Shown: positions 1-6,340, numbered from the stretch's first letter. The stretch is 10,029 nucleotides of DNA from Desulfobacteraceae bacterium (GCA_030642205.1 DAOWOF010000067.1:1-10029); one strand, 5' to 3'. A program made the numbers and translations. Notes: a model not told the origin generated them from the letters alone.

Positions 1-43
1 AGACAATATTTAATATTTTTCAAAAGTTTTGGAGTGTTATGAA

Positions 44-514
44 TTGCTTAAGCTGAGATTTATTGTTGTAGACAGGACAAAGGTGCCCTTCCTTGCGGAA
101 GGAGAAAATTTTTTTAAGAAACGTCTAAGTAGATACGCCCGACTAGAATGGATTGAAAGTAAACCGGTAAAGATAAAAAAAGGAGAGACAGATAACAGGA
201 TCTTGACCCTGGAAGGAGAATTAATTGTCAAGAGATTTTTGGCCAAAGATTATATTATAGCCCTTGATCGATCAGGGAAGGATTATGATTCCATTGAACT
301 AGCTAATCATATCAATAAATTAACTTTCCTCCACAGTCAGCTGACTTTTGTTATTGGAGGGCCTTTGGGCCTTTCAAAGGCTATTCTTACAAATGCCCAT
401 GAAAAGCTTTCTTTGTCTAAATTTACTCTAACTCATGAGATGAGCCGACTTTTTCTCCTGGAGCAACTATACAGGGCATTTACCATACTTAATGGCGAAA
501 AATACCATAAATAA
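44..514 (+). CDS. rlmH: 23S rRNA (pseudouridine1915-N3)-methyltransferase RlmH
   Basis: RlmH transfers a methyl group from SAM to N3 of pseudouridine 1915 in helix 69 of 23S rRNA, on the assembled 70S ribosome. It is a small SPOUT (knotted) methyltransferase acting as a dimer in the cytoplasm. From the TTG at 44 the protein has 156 residues, matching the usual 155-160. Visible family motifs are ALDRSGK (about residues 73-79), the SAM-binding loop FVIGGPLG (102-109) and the C-terminal block SLSKFTLTHEMSRLFLLEQL ending in the typical YH(K). I chose TTG 44 because GGAG at 31-34 lies 9 bases ahead. An in-frame TTG at 29 would overlap this Shine-Dalgarno and adds residues the family lacks, and the ATG at 39 is out of frame and soon stops. 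Upstream context is cut by the window edge. It converges with the receiver gene at 615. Identification is firm; the start is an inference. Confidence 0.95.
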   Translation: MLKLRFIVVDRTKVPFLAEGENFFKKRLSRYARLEWIESKPVKIKKGETDNRILTLEGELIVKRFLAKDYIIALDRSGKDYDSIELANHINKLTFLHSQLTFVIGGPLGLSKAILTNAHEKLSLSKFTLTHEMSRLFLLEQLYRAFTILNGEKYHK

Positions 515-614
515 ATTTATTGGGCCTGAATTATTTCCGCCATATTCCCCTGAATATCATTATCGCAAGGACTAAGGAATGCTATCTATATTAACCTCAA
601 TACTTTAAATCTAT

Positions 615-974
615 CTATTTGCTCGCTTCCAATGCCATGCTTATCTTGTTTTTAAGCTCTGAAAGATCAAATGATTTTATTACATAAAAATCAGCGGCAA
701 TCGATTTCATATCTTCTTTAAAAGTATCATAGGCCGTACAAAGAACCACCGGAAGATCATAAAATTTATTCCTGATATCCTGCAATAAGTCTAGTCCATT
801 ATAATCTACCATCTTGATATCCAATACTATCAGATCCGGCTTTTCCTCTTTAATCCTCTCTAGGAGCTTGTAGCCGTTTTCTGCGGTAATAACTTCATAT
901 CCTGCTTCGCTCAACTCTTCTGAATAAAGGTAGCGGATATGCTCTTCATCATCCACAATCAATATTTTCCACAT
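615..974 (-). CDS. Stand-alone response regulator receiver protein (CheY-like)
   Basis: A 119-residue protein consisting only of a receiver (REC) domain, with no DNA-binding or enzymatic output. Key residues are the acidic pair D8/D9, phospho-acceptor D52 (in IVLDIKM), the switch threonine T80 and the conserved lysine K100. The residue after K100 is serine (VIKSFD) where most receivers have proline. Y98 lies just before this lysine. The ATG start has GGGAG 8 bases upstream. Such proteins relay phosphate from a histidine kinase by protein-protein contact, as CheY and Spo0F do, but no kinase, phosphotransferase or chemotaxis gene is visible nearby, so partner and output are unknown. It is convergent with rlmH; the 100-base gap between them holds no clear terminator. 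The domain call is firm; the role is open. Confidence 0.93.
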   Translation of the reverse strand: MWKILIVDDEEHIRYLYSEELSEAGYEVITAENGYKLLERIKEEKPDLIVLDIKMVDYNGLDLLQDIRNKFYDLPVVLCTAYDTFKEDMKSIAADFYVIKSFDLSELKNKISMALEASK

Positions 975-1050
975 TCATTATTCTCCCATTTTTCAGGTTT
1001 AAATCGAATTAGGCTTAGGAATGAGGATCGAAAAGTGTCCGCATTCCATA

Positions 1051-1100
1051 AAAAATAATAATCCGAGCCAGTTTCAAGATGTATAATTTTGAAACTGGCT
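1051..1100 (-). terminator. Candidate intrinsic terminator after the dehydrogenase gene
   Basis: AGCCAGTTTCAA (1066-1077) and TTGAAACTGGCT (1089-1100) form a perfect 12-bp stem with an 11-base loop. Read on the minus strand, the stem is followed by CGGAT and then TATTATTTTT, a T-rich tract a few bases later than ideal. It lies about 260 bases beyond the stop of the dehydrogenase gene and about 90 bases before the receiver start, so it may end dehydrogenase transcripts. The long loop and offset T tract keep confidence moderate. Confidence 0.45.
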
Positions 1101-1259
1101 TATCAGAATTGGCCATCTCCCGCCGGATAAAAAGGCGCGGAATGACCTTTTGTCTGATTATAATACTTAAAGTATACAAAAAAGAGTAAAGCTGTGCAAC
1201 TTATATAGTTTTGCAAAAAAAGATTGGGTAAAATATTTTTTGTAACTAGTCGTTCGAGC

Positions 1260-1274
1260 GCTAAGGAGTTGTCC
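1260..1274 (+). repeat. 15-bp direct repeat, copy 1
   Basis: The sequence GCTAAGGAGTTGTCC is identical to 2745-2759. The two copies flank the dehydrogenase gene and its upstream region. They may be remains of a dispersed element; two 15-base matches in 10 kb are unlikely by chance but say little about function. Confidence 0.5.
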
Positions 1275-1302
1275 GGAACCAACTTGTTTCCAGATAACTC
1301 CT
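1264..1302. repeat. Imperfect inverted repeat (15-bp arms)
   Basis: Arms AGGAGTTGTCCGGAA (1264-1278) and TTCCAGATAACTCCT (1288-1302) pair with one G-T wobble and one mismatch around a 9-base loop. The left arm is part of a 15-base sequence, GCTAAGGAGTTGTCC, that occurs again in the same orientation at 2745-2759. No T tract follows on either strand, so I do not call it a terminator. It may be a remnant of a small repeated element. Confidence 0.5.
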
Positions 1303-1362
1303 GACTATATTGCATATAAACTTGAGATACATAAACCCTCTGTTGAGGGTCGCGCTTATAAA

Positions 1363-2214
1363 TCAAGAATAATTATAAAAGCCTTTGCCTGATTTCCTTC
1401 CAAACCAGCCGGCATCAACATATTTTTTCAATAGTGGACAAGGGCGATATTTTGAATCTCCCAATCCATTATATAATACCTCCATTATTGCCAGACAAGT
1501 ATCCAGTCCAATCAAATCTGCCAGCGCCAGGGGGCCCATAGGATGATTCATTCCCAGTTTCATTACTTTATCAATATCTTCAACTGTGCCCACCCCCTCA
1601 AAAAGGGCATAGACGGCCTCATTAATCATTGGTAACAGAATGCGATTACTGATAAAACCAGGGAAATCATTGGCCGGTACCGGCGTTTTTCCCATCTTTA
1701 GTCCCAAATCATGGGTTATTTTACATGTATCATCTGATGTGGCCAGTCCTTTTATAATTTCCACCAGTTGCATCATTGGAACCGGGTTCATGAAATGCAT
1801 CCCTATAACTTTCTCCGGCCGTTTGGTTTTAGCTGCAATTTTTGTAATGGAAATAGAGGATGTGTTAGATGCCAGGATAGCATCATCCCTGCAATATTTA
1901 TCGAGATCCTTGAATATCTTCACCTTCAGGCCTTCATTTTCAATGGCAGCCTCTACCACATAATCAGCCTTGACCATGTCTTCAAGGGAAGTCGAACCTT
2001 CAATCCTTCCAAGGATTAAATTTTGTTCATCCGCGGTTATCTTTTCTTTTTTAACCAATCGAGCCAAACTTTTTTCTATAGCAGAAAAACCATTTGATAC
2101 AAATTCATCTTTGATATCGTTCATCACCACAGTCAGGCCGCAGGCAGCACCAACCTGAGCAATCCCTGATCCCATTTGACCTGCACCAACAATACCTAAT
2201 GTTTTAACCTCCAT
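1363..2214 (-). CDS. hbd: 3-hydroxybutyryl-CoA dehydrogenase
   Basis: This enzyme interconverts (S)-3-hydroxybutyryl-CoA and acetoacetyl-CoA with NAD(P)H, in butyrate/crotonate metabolism or short-chain beta-oxidation in the cytoplasm. Numbering from the ATG at 2214 (283 residues, the family norm of about 282), the N-terminal Rossmann domain shows GAGQMG (10-15) and an acidic residue at the second strand (D33), which favours NAD. The catalytic set is present: S119 in SNTSS, H140 in GMHFMNPVP, E152 in LVEI and N190 in FPGFISNRIL. The C-terminal dimerisation domain ends in GRKSGKGFYNYS, typical of the family. A longer start at 2244 is possible, but AAGGAG at 2224-2229 lies 9 bases ahead of the 2214 ATG and the shorter product begins like its relatives. 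It is a stand-alone gene: no thiolase, crotonase or acyl-CoA dehydrogenase lies beside it, so the pathway cannot be fixed from this window. Confidence 0.95.
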   Translation of the reverse strand: MEVKTLGIVGAGQMGSGIAQVGAACGLTVVMNDIKDEFVSNGFSAIEKSLARLVKKEKITADEQNLILGRIEGSTSLEDMVKADYVVEAAIENEGLKVKIFKDLDKYCRDDAILASNTSSISITKIAAKTKRPEKVIGMHFMNPVPMMQLVEIIKGLATSDDTCKITHDLGLKMGKTPVPANDFPGFISNRILLPMINEAVYALFEGVGTVEDIDKVMKLGMNHPMGPLALADLIGLDTCLAIMEVLYNGLGDSKYRPCPLLKKYVDAGWFGRKSGKGFYNYS

Positions 2215-2278
2215 CTGAACATTCTCCTTATTCCGGGTTTTCATAAAATACTATCTGGACCCAATAAGATATTTTCTG

Positions 2279-2284
2279 ATTATA
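2279..2284 (-). promoter_or_regulatory. Possible -10 element of the dehydrogenase gene
   Basis: The minus strand reads TATAAT here, a perfect -10 hexamer 65 bases upstream of the ATG at 2214. No good -35 hexamer sits at 16-18 bases, so the promoter is weak, activator-dependent, or a chance match. Confidence 0.3.
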
Positions 2285-2351
2285 ACGAATTGTTGGGGGA
2301 AGGTATCTGAAACCAGTTCGAGAGTCAAAAATCTCCCAAAGGGGTTTAGAG

Positions 2352-2410
2352 ACATGCCAGCCCAGGATTTTGCCTTGGGCTGGCATGTGGCATGGCGCCC
2401 TTACAGGGCT
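2352..2410. repeat. Strong GC-rich hairpin pair, REP-like
   Basis: ACATGCCAGCCCA (2352-2364) pairs perfectly with TGGGCTGGCATGT (2376-2388), 13 bp, and GG/CC pairs can extend the stem inward with one bulge. A second small stem, GCCC (2397-2400) with GGGC (2406-2409), follows. The segment is much richer in GC than its surroundings and has no T tract on either side, which argues against an intrinsic terminator. It resembles a REP-type extragenic palindrome or the folded core of a small non-autonomous element; copies elsewhere in the genome would be needed to prove it. Confidence 0.5.
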
Positions 2411-2566
2411 AAAATGTTTGTCCCCCCACATCCCTTATAATCAGGGCATTTTCATTGAACCATAAATATTCAGGGCTGGCTCAAAATAAATTCGCAGGAT
2501 TGGCGCACAAATCCAGGTTGGATTCGGAGGCTCGCAGACTCCCAAAGACAGTCTTAAGATGAGATG

Positions 2567-2593
2567 CCAAATGCAACACTTATTTCGTGACAG
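2567..2593 (-). repeat. 27-bp dispersed repeat, copy A (inverted relative to copy B)
   Basis: The minus strand of this segment is identical over 27 bases to 6345-6371 on the plus strand. With one mismatch the match extends to 31 bases, starting GGG(T/C)CTGTCACG. Such a sharp edge starting with GGG is reminiscent of an insertion-sequence terminal repeat, but no transposase is near either copy. Confidence 0.75.
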
Positions 2594-2744
2594 ACCCTTA
2601 GTTAATTACCCTAGCATAAAAAAAAGTTAAATAACAAGCCAATAAAGCATGCTCCGGATATTCTTTCACAAGAAATTGCATACTGCAAGCTGTAGATCGT
2701 ATGCCATCTGATCACAATATACAGACGCTTTGGACGTAAAAATG

Positions 2745-2759
2745 GCTAAGGAGTTGTCC
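2745..2759 (+). repeat. 15-bp direct repeat, copy 2
   Basis: The sequence GCTAAGGAGTTGTCC is identical to 1260-1274. Here it is not followed by the long complementary arm seen with copy 1; only a short TGGG/CCCA stem follows. Confidence 0.5.
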
Positions 2760-2834
2760 TGGGCATAATGGACCCAAAAAAGTCAGTTAATAGATCAAGG
2801 AAGACGAAAATTTCAACCTCAGGAATTATCTGGT

Positions 2835-4001
2835 TTAATGGATAGTCAGGACGATCCTTTCTCCTTCAGAGTGATGAAAGTTAATCCGTAAAGGAAGGTG
2901 CTCATTGGTCAGGATATCGTTGACAAGAAGATTCTTGTTTCCTTTGAATTTGATATCAAGGATGACACTGTCCTTTTTAATCCTGGCAGGTATAACAGCA
3001 TTAATATTTTCAAGACCCTGCCTTAGAAATTTTATGAAGTTTGAAAGGTCTTTATAGCTCTTAAGGCCAATGAGTTCTATTCCAAGGTGCTTGGTCTCGA
3101 TTTTTGCAGAGGCACCCAACGACATTAGTATAGGAGTAAAATCGAACATTAAAAGATTGACAAGCCTTTGGAGATTCGTCGTAAGGTCTTCTTCGCTTAG
3201 GTGTCTATCCGGTATCTTGATGGTTCGTGTGGCTTGATGCATTTGGATACCTTGACTAGTATCAAAGATCTTCAATGTTAATGATACTTCTTCATTATCA
3301 ATTATCATGGTTTTACCGTAAATCACAAGATCAGCATTGAATATTTTACCCCATTTCAATATTATCTCATTTTGTAACTCAGGTTCACACATATCTTCAT
3401 AATAGTCATAATCGGGCAAACTTAAGGAGTGATTAACGGGATTGAAATTTTTTTCCTGAAAGACCCTGAATAAGATTAATTCAGTAAGGTTCATTGCGGT
3501 ATTTAATTCTGGGTCATCCCACCAATAAGATAGCTCGCTCCCTCTTAACTCAGAGACAAGGAAAAGAATTTTTAAATTAGGTCCATTTTCTAGAAGAAGA
3601 TTTTTTTCATGTAGTTTCTGGTTGATTATTTTTTCATTTATCCGGATTTTAACAAGAGCATGATACTCCAGCCCGATCTTTTTTTCCGTCAGGATATGGT
3701 AATTTGCAATCGCATCATTGAAAATGGGAATAATTTCATTGGTGATCCATTGAAAATGGGAGATTATTCTTTGCTGGTCTAATTTATTCAAAAGATAATG
3801 CTCTACGCCTTTTTTCATGGCCAGGGTAATTGCCTCCTCTTTGGCCTGGGCCAGATTCCCCTTTTGAATATTGCTGCTTCCTATGATGAGAATTTCATTC
3901 TTTTTAAGCATATCTCCTGTCTCTGCGAGAGAAGGATGAACTATGCCTATAGAAAATAGTGCAAGGAATAAAATTATGGGTCTGATTAAATTTCGTTGCA
4001 T
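2835..4001 (-). CDS. Exported FlgT-like protein (flagellar assembly T-type fold)
   Basis: A 388-residue protein with a clear signal peptide: basic N-terminus, hydrophobic stretch 5-22 and a cleavage site likely after SLA (residue 26), so it should be periplasmic or outer-membrane-associated. No lipobox cysteine is present. Residues about 35-130 (EILIIGSSNIQKGNLAQAKEEAITLAMKKG and beyond) resemble the FlgT N-terminal domain, where a Gly-containing strand is followed by an Ala-rich helix. Residues about 142-265 look like the FlgT middle / TolB-N-like alpha-beta domain: a strand (NLKILFLVSE), a long helix, then NADLVIYGK at 222-230. Residues about 305-388 form an alpha-beta tail I cannot assign. 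In Vibrio, FlgT builds the H-ring of the flagellar basal body, but no flagellar gene lies nearby, so a flagellar role is only a family hint. ATG 4001 has AGGA 6 bases upstream. It is divergent from rho. Confidence 0.6.
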   Translation of the reverse strand: MQRNLIRPIILFLALFSIGIVHPSLAETGDMLKKNEILIIGSSNIQKGNLAQAKEEAITLAMKKGVEHYLLNKLDQQRIISHFQWITNEIIPIFNDAIANYHILTEKKIGLEYHALVKIRINEKIINQKLHEKNLLLENGPNLKILFLVSELRGSELSYWWDDPELNTAMNLTELILFRVFQEKNFNPVNHSLSLPDYDYYEDMCEPELQNEIILKWGKIFNADLVIYGKTMIIDNEEVSLTLKIFDTSQGIQMHQATRTIKIPDRHLSEEDLTTNLQRLVNLLMFDFTPILMSLGASAKIETKHLGIELIGLKSYKDLSNFIKFLRQGLENINAVIPARIKKDSVILDIKFKGNKNLLVNDILTNEHLPLRINFHHSEGERIVLTIH

Positions 4002-4271
4002 TGATAATCCTGATTCTATGTTAAGAATCTAAGCCAATTTTGAGAAACGTTCTCTCAAGCCACCTGATGCCTTTTTATCCTGAGGTAGAGCAAACCTTTG
4101 AAATCAGTTTGAACTTACATTTTAAATTGGATAATTTAAAAAAATATAAAAAAAAGGATTGCATTCTATCTTCTGATATAATAAAATAAAAAGCAATGAA
4201 TAATTCCGTAATGCAATTTCTCAAAGATACCTTATAAGAAAATATTTTATTTGCTCCACCCCTTAAAATAC

Positions 4272-4299
4272 TTGACATAAATACTTATATTACTATATA
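4272..4299 (+). promoter_or_regulatory. Sigma70-type promoter candidate upstream of rho
   Basis: A perfect -35 TTGACA (4272-4277), a 16-base spacer and TATATA (4294-4299) form the best promoter match I found in the window. Transcription would begin near 4306 and give rho a leader of about 480 bases. The region is AT-rich, which raises the chance of a random -10, but the perfect -35 and right spacing support it. Confidence 0.55.
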
Positions 4300-4582
4300 G
4301 AAAATTCCATAATATAATGACTTCCTACCTGCGGAGGAATCTATCTGCTCAGGATATCAAAATATCTAAAATTAACTTCTTATGCTATCCTTCTGAAATA
4401 TCGATTCTAACCATCTTCCAAGATGGCCTTTGATAAAAATACCTTCCGAATAAAGTAAGGTCAGAAAAAGGCTATTCTATTAACTGAAGGAATTAAGCTT
4501 GGTATTTCAAAGTATAAACCTATATTGAGCTATTTTATATGCTCTATCTGCAAGGATCTTTTATACAAACAAGAGATTGTGC

Positions 4583-4621
4583 GTGTCTTCCTGATTTCTT
4601 TGTGTCTTCCTGATTTCTTTG
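4583..4621 (+). repeat. 19-bp tandem duplication in the rho leader
   Basis: Two adjacent perfect copies of a 19-base unit, TGTCTTCCTGATTTCTTTG (4584-4602 and 4603-4621), lie in the rho leader. The unit is pyrimidine-rich on the plus strand. It may be a recent replication slippage duplication, or paired binding sites in RNA or DNA. It breaks no called gene. Confidence 0.85.
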
Positions 4622-4720
4622 AGCTAACTCCTTATATATCAAAGCAGGGTTGCAGCTTTTTTTTATTTGTAAAGGAAGATTTAAGCAGTGCAGGCTTCCA
4701 GAGTTTTTACCAAAATATAT

Positions 4721-4760
4721 AGGATATTATGCATTGGATATCCCAATGTTTGGATATCCT
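4721..4760 (+). promoter_or_regulatory. Nested hairpin in the rho leader masking a Shine-Dalgarno
   Basis: AGGATAT (4721-4727) can pair with ATATCCT (4754-4760), and inside it CATTGG (4732-4737) with CCAATG (4743-4748). The outer left arm contains the AGGA that would serve the leader ORF starting at 4729, so folding would hide that ribosome site. GGATATCC occurs twice (4736-4743 and 4752-4759), each a palindrome by itself, so DNA-binding is an alternative. The hairpin ends 15 bases before the rho Shine-Dalgarno. Confidence 0.4.
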
Positions 4761-4791
4761 TAAATCTTTACTTTTCGGAGATCAAAAATGA
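4729..4791 (+). CDS. Putative 20-residue rho leader peptide, coupled to rho
   Basis: An ATG at 4729, with AGGA at 4721-4724 just ahead (4-base spacing), opens a 20-codon frame, MHWISQCLDILKSLLFGDQK, whose TGA overlaps the rho ATG as ATGA (4788-4791). This overlap is the classic layout for translational coupling. The rho Shine-Dalgarno CGGAG (4776-4780) lies inside the frame. Enterobacterial rho is also preceded by a short leader reading frame (rhoL), though I claim no sequence similarity. Its own Shine-Dalgarno is in a predicted hairpin, so its translation may be conditional. A 20-codon frame can arise by chance, and the 4-base spacing is tight, so this is a candidate only. Confidence 0.35.
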   Translation: MHWISQCLDILKSLLFGDQK

Positions 4792-6035
4792 ATCTTATTG
4801 AACTTAAAAATATGAGAATCAGTGAGCTTACAGAGATGGCTCGTGAACTCAACATTGCAGGGGCAACAGGGATGCGAAAGCAGGATCTTATCTTTTCCCT
4901 TTTGCAGTCCCATTCAAGTAGAAATGGCCTTATTTATGGGGAGGGAGTCCTGGAAATATTGCCTGATGGGTTTGGGTTTTTGAGGGCGCCTGACGCGAAT
5001 TATCTGCCAGGGCCTGATGATATATATATATCGCCGTCCCAGATACGTCGTTTTACTTTAAGAACAGGAGACACTATTACCGGCCAAATAAGGCCTCCCA
5101 AGGATTCCGAGAGATATTTTGCCTTGCTCAAGGTTGAAAAAGTAAATCATGAGGAACCTGAAATTTCCAGGGAAAAGATCCTGTTTGATAATCTGACACC
5201 TCTTTACCCTGATGAGATGATGAAGCTGGAGGGCAACGCCAAGGATTATTCATCCAGAATTATGGATCTCATGACACCTATAGGAAAGGGGCAAAGGGGC
5301 TTGATCGTGGCGCCTCCCAGAACTGGTAAGACAATGCTTCTGCAAAATATTGCCAACAGTATTAGTGTCTCTGATGACAGTATATACAAGATCGTGCTCC
5401 TTATAGATGAAAGGCCTGAAGAAGTAACGGATATGGCGCGTTCAGTGGATGCTGAAGTCATTAGCTCCACATTTGATGAGCCTCCACAGCGACATGTCCA
5501 GGTGGCCGAAATGGTGATTGAAAAAGCCAAAAGACTGGTTGAGCATAAGCGTAATGTTGTAATTCTTCTCGATAGTATCACTCGTCTGGCCAGGGCATAT
5601 AACTCAATTGTTCCTCCTAGTGGTAAAATCCTTTCAGGAGGCCTTGATTCCAATGCCCTTCATAAACCAAAACGCTTTTTTGGAGCAGCCAGAAACATAG
5701 AAGGCGGTGGAAGTTTGACTATAATCGCAACCGCCCTTATTGATACGGGAAGCAGGATGGATGAGGTAATTTTTGAAGAATTTAAAGGCACCGGAAATAT
5801 GGAAATACATTTAGACCGCAAATTGTCTGACAGGAGAGTCTTTCCATCCATTGATATTAATAGGTCAGGAACGCGCAAAGAAGAATTGCTGATAGGAGCT
5901 GCCGAATTGAATCGTATATGGGTATTGCGTAAACTCCTGGCTCCATTGACCTCTATAGATAGTATGGAGTTTTTACTTGATAAAATTAAAGGAACAAAGG
6001 ATAATAAAAGGTTCCTGGCATCAATGAGTGAATAA
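4788..6035 (+). CDS. rho: Transcription termination factor Rho
   Basis: Rho is a hexameric RNA-dependent ATPase/translocase that ends transcription at factor-dependent sites. The 415-residue protein has the usual compact length (E. coli 419). Visible parts are an N-terminal Rho-N helical domain (about 1-45), the cold-shock-like primary RNA-binding domain with DGFGFLR (60-66), the Walker A APPRTGKT (175-182), DERPEEVTDM (207-216) with the catalytic glutamate, Walker B VVILLDS (257-263), the Q-loop region SGGLDSNALHKPKRFFGAAR (283-302) and the R-loop region EEFKGTGNME (330-339). All key residues appear intact and there is no long insertion of the kind seen in actinobacteria. ATG 4788 has CGGAG 7 bases upstream. 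It leads the rho-rpmE-prfA-prmC block and has a long leader that may carry self-regulation, as rho is autoregulated in other bacteria. Confidence 0.98.
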   Translation: MNLIELKNMRISELTEMARELNIAGATGMRKQDLIFSLLQSHSSRNGLIYGEGVLEILPDGFGFLRAPDANYLPGPDDIYISPSQIRRFTLRTGDTITGQIRPPKDSERYFALLKVEKVNHEEPEISREKILFDNLTPLYPDEMMKLEGNAKDYSSRIMDLMTPIGKGQRGLIVAPPRTGKTMLLQNIANSISVSDDSIYKIVLLIDERPEEVTDMARSVDAEVISSTFDEPPQRHVQVAEMVIEKAKRLVEHKRNVVILLDSITRLARAYNSIVPPSGKILSGGLDSNALHKPKRFFGAARNIEGGGSLTIIATALIDTGSRMDEVIFEEFKGTGNMEIHLDRKLSDRRVFPSIDINRSGTRKEELLIGAAELNRIWVLRKLLAPLTSIDSMEFLLDKIKGTKDNKRFLASMSE

Positions 6036-6121
6036 CTTCATAACCTGAAGCAACGGAATAATAAAAAACATCGAGAACAGAATAGCTTTTAAGTAAAAGT
6101 TTTTTGTGGAAAGAGGAAATA

Positions 6122-6340
6122 ATGAAAAAAGGAATCCATCCTGAATATTATACCGCGACTGTTAAATGCGCATGTGGCAATATCTTTGAAGTAGGTTCCA
6201 CGCTTAAGGATATCACTATTGAGATCTGTTCCAAATGTCACCCATTTTTTACCGGCAAACAAAAATTAGTTGATTCTGCCGGAAGAGTAGAGCGTTTTCG
6301 AAAAAAATATGCTCAATTCAATAAGACAAGCAAGGGCTAA
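6122..6340 (+). CDS. rpmE: Large ribosomal subunit protein bL31 (zinc-binding type)
   Basis: bL31 is a small protein of the 50S subunit that helps bridge the two ribosomal subunits near the central protuberance. The 72-residue product starts MKKGIHPEYY, as is typical, and carries the zinc ligand pattern C16-x-C18 and C36-x-x-C39, i.e. the C+ form used when zinc is plentiful, as opposed to the cysteine-less YkgM type. The body ends with the family's ...GRVERFRKKY. I start at ATG 6122 because GAGGA at 6113-6117 precedes it closely; an upstream in-frame TTG at 6104 would add six residues not seen in the family. It follows rho by 86 bases and is probably co-transcribed with it. A dispersed 27-base repeat begins almost directly after its stop. 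Confidence 0.97.
   Translation: MKKGIHPEYYTATVKCACGNIFEVGSTLKDITIEICSKCHPFFTGKQKLVDSAGRVERFRKKYAQFNKTSKG

Larger units (their letters stand above)
975..1362. other. Intergenic region with two inverted repeats, no credible gene
   Basis: This 388-base gap separates the receiver gene from the dehydrogenase gene, both on the minus strand. An 87-codon minus-strand frame (1103-1366) runs through it but begins at a TTG overlapping the dehydrogenase stop, has no Shine-Dalgarno, matches no family I know and contains the hairpins, so I do not call it. What can be seen is a perfect 12-bp stem at 1066-1100 and a 15-bp imperfect stem at 1264-1302, listed separately. The 5' end next to the receiver start is AT-rich; I see no confident promoter there. 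Confidence 0.6.
2215..2834. other. Intergenic region with hairpins and dispersed repeats
   Basis: This 620-base gap between the dehydrogenase and FlgT-like genes holds no gene I can support; a 67-codon minus frame at 2228-2431 is just read through the hairpin. It contains the dehydrogenase Shine-Dalgarno and possible -10, a very stable hairpin at 2352-2388 followed by a small GCCC/GGGC hairpin at 2397-2409, one copy of a 27-base dispersed repeat (2567-2593) and one copy of a 15-base repeat (2745-2759). The rest (2600-2740) is AT-rich with no further pattern I can name. No clear terminator follows the FlgT-like gene on the minus strand. Confidence 0.6.
4002..4787. other. Divergent intergenic region: FlgT-like gene and rho leader
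   Basis: This 786-base stretch holds the upstream region of the minus-strand FlgT-like gene and a long leader of rho. Seen in order: an inverted repeat TTGAGA-N7-TCTCAA at 4040-4058, about 40 bases before the FlgT-like start (possible operator); a very AT-rich tract 4100-4310; a consensus-like plus-strand promoter at 4272-4299; a short hairpin CCATCT/AGATGG at 4411-4426; a 19-base tandem duplication at 4583-4621; and a small ORF with nested hairpins at 4721-4791. A 65-codon plus frame at 4525-4722 starts at TTG without a Shine-Dalgarno and resembles nothing known, so it is not called. I see no tRNA or recognised riboswitch. Confidence 0.6.

Noticed and set aside
509..520. AATAAATTTATT palindrome after rlmH as a terminator
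   Set aside because: Purely AT, too weak a stem and without a following T tract.
1103..1366. 87-codon minus-strand frame after the dehydrogenase gene
   Set aside because: It begins at a TTG overlapping the dehydrogenase stop, lacks a Shine-Dalgarno, runs through two hairpins and looks like no known protein.
2228..2431. 67-codon minus-strand frame upstream of the dehydrogenase gene
   Set aside because: It reads through the GC-rich hairpin, overlaps the dehydrogenase ribosome site and has no recognisable protein features.
4411..4426. CCATCT/AGATGG hairpin as a transcription attenuator in the rho leader
   Set aside because: Only 6 bp and followed by CCTTTGATAAAAAT with no T tract.
4525..4722. 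65-codon plus-strand frame in the rho leader
   Set aside because: TTG start with no Shine-Dalgarno, contains the 19-base tandem duplication, and the product matches no family; likely a chance open frame.
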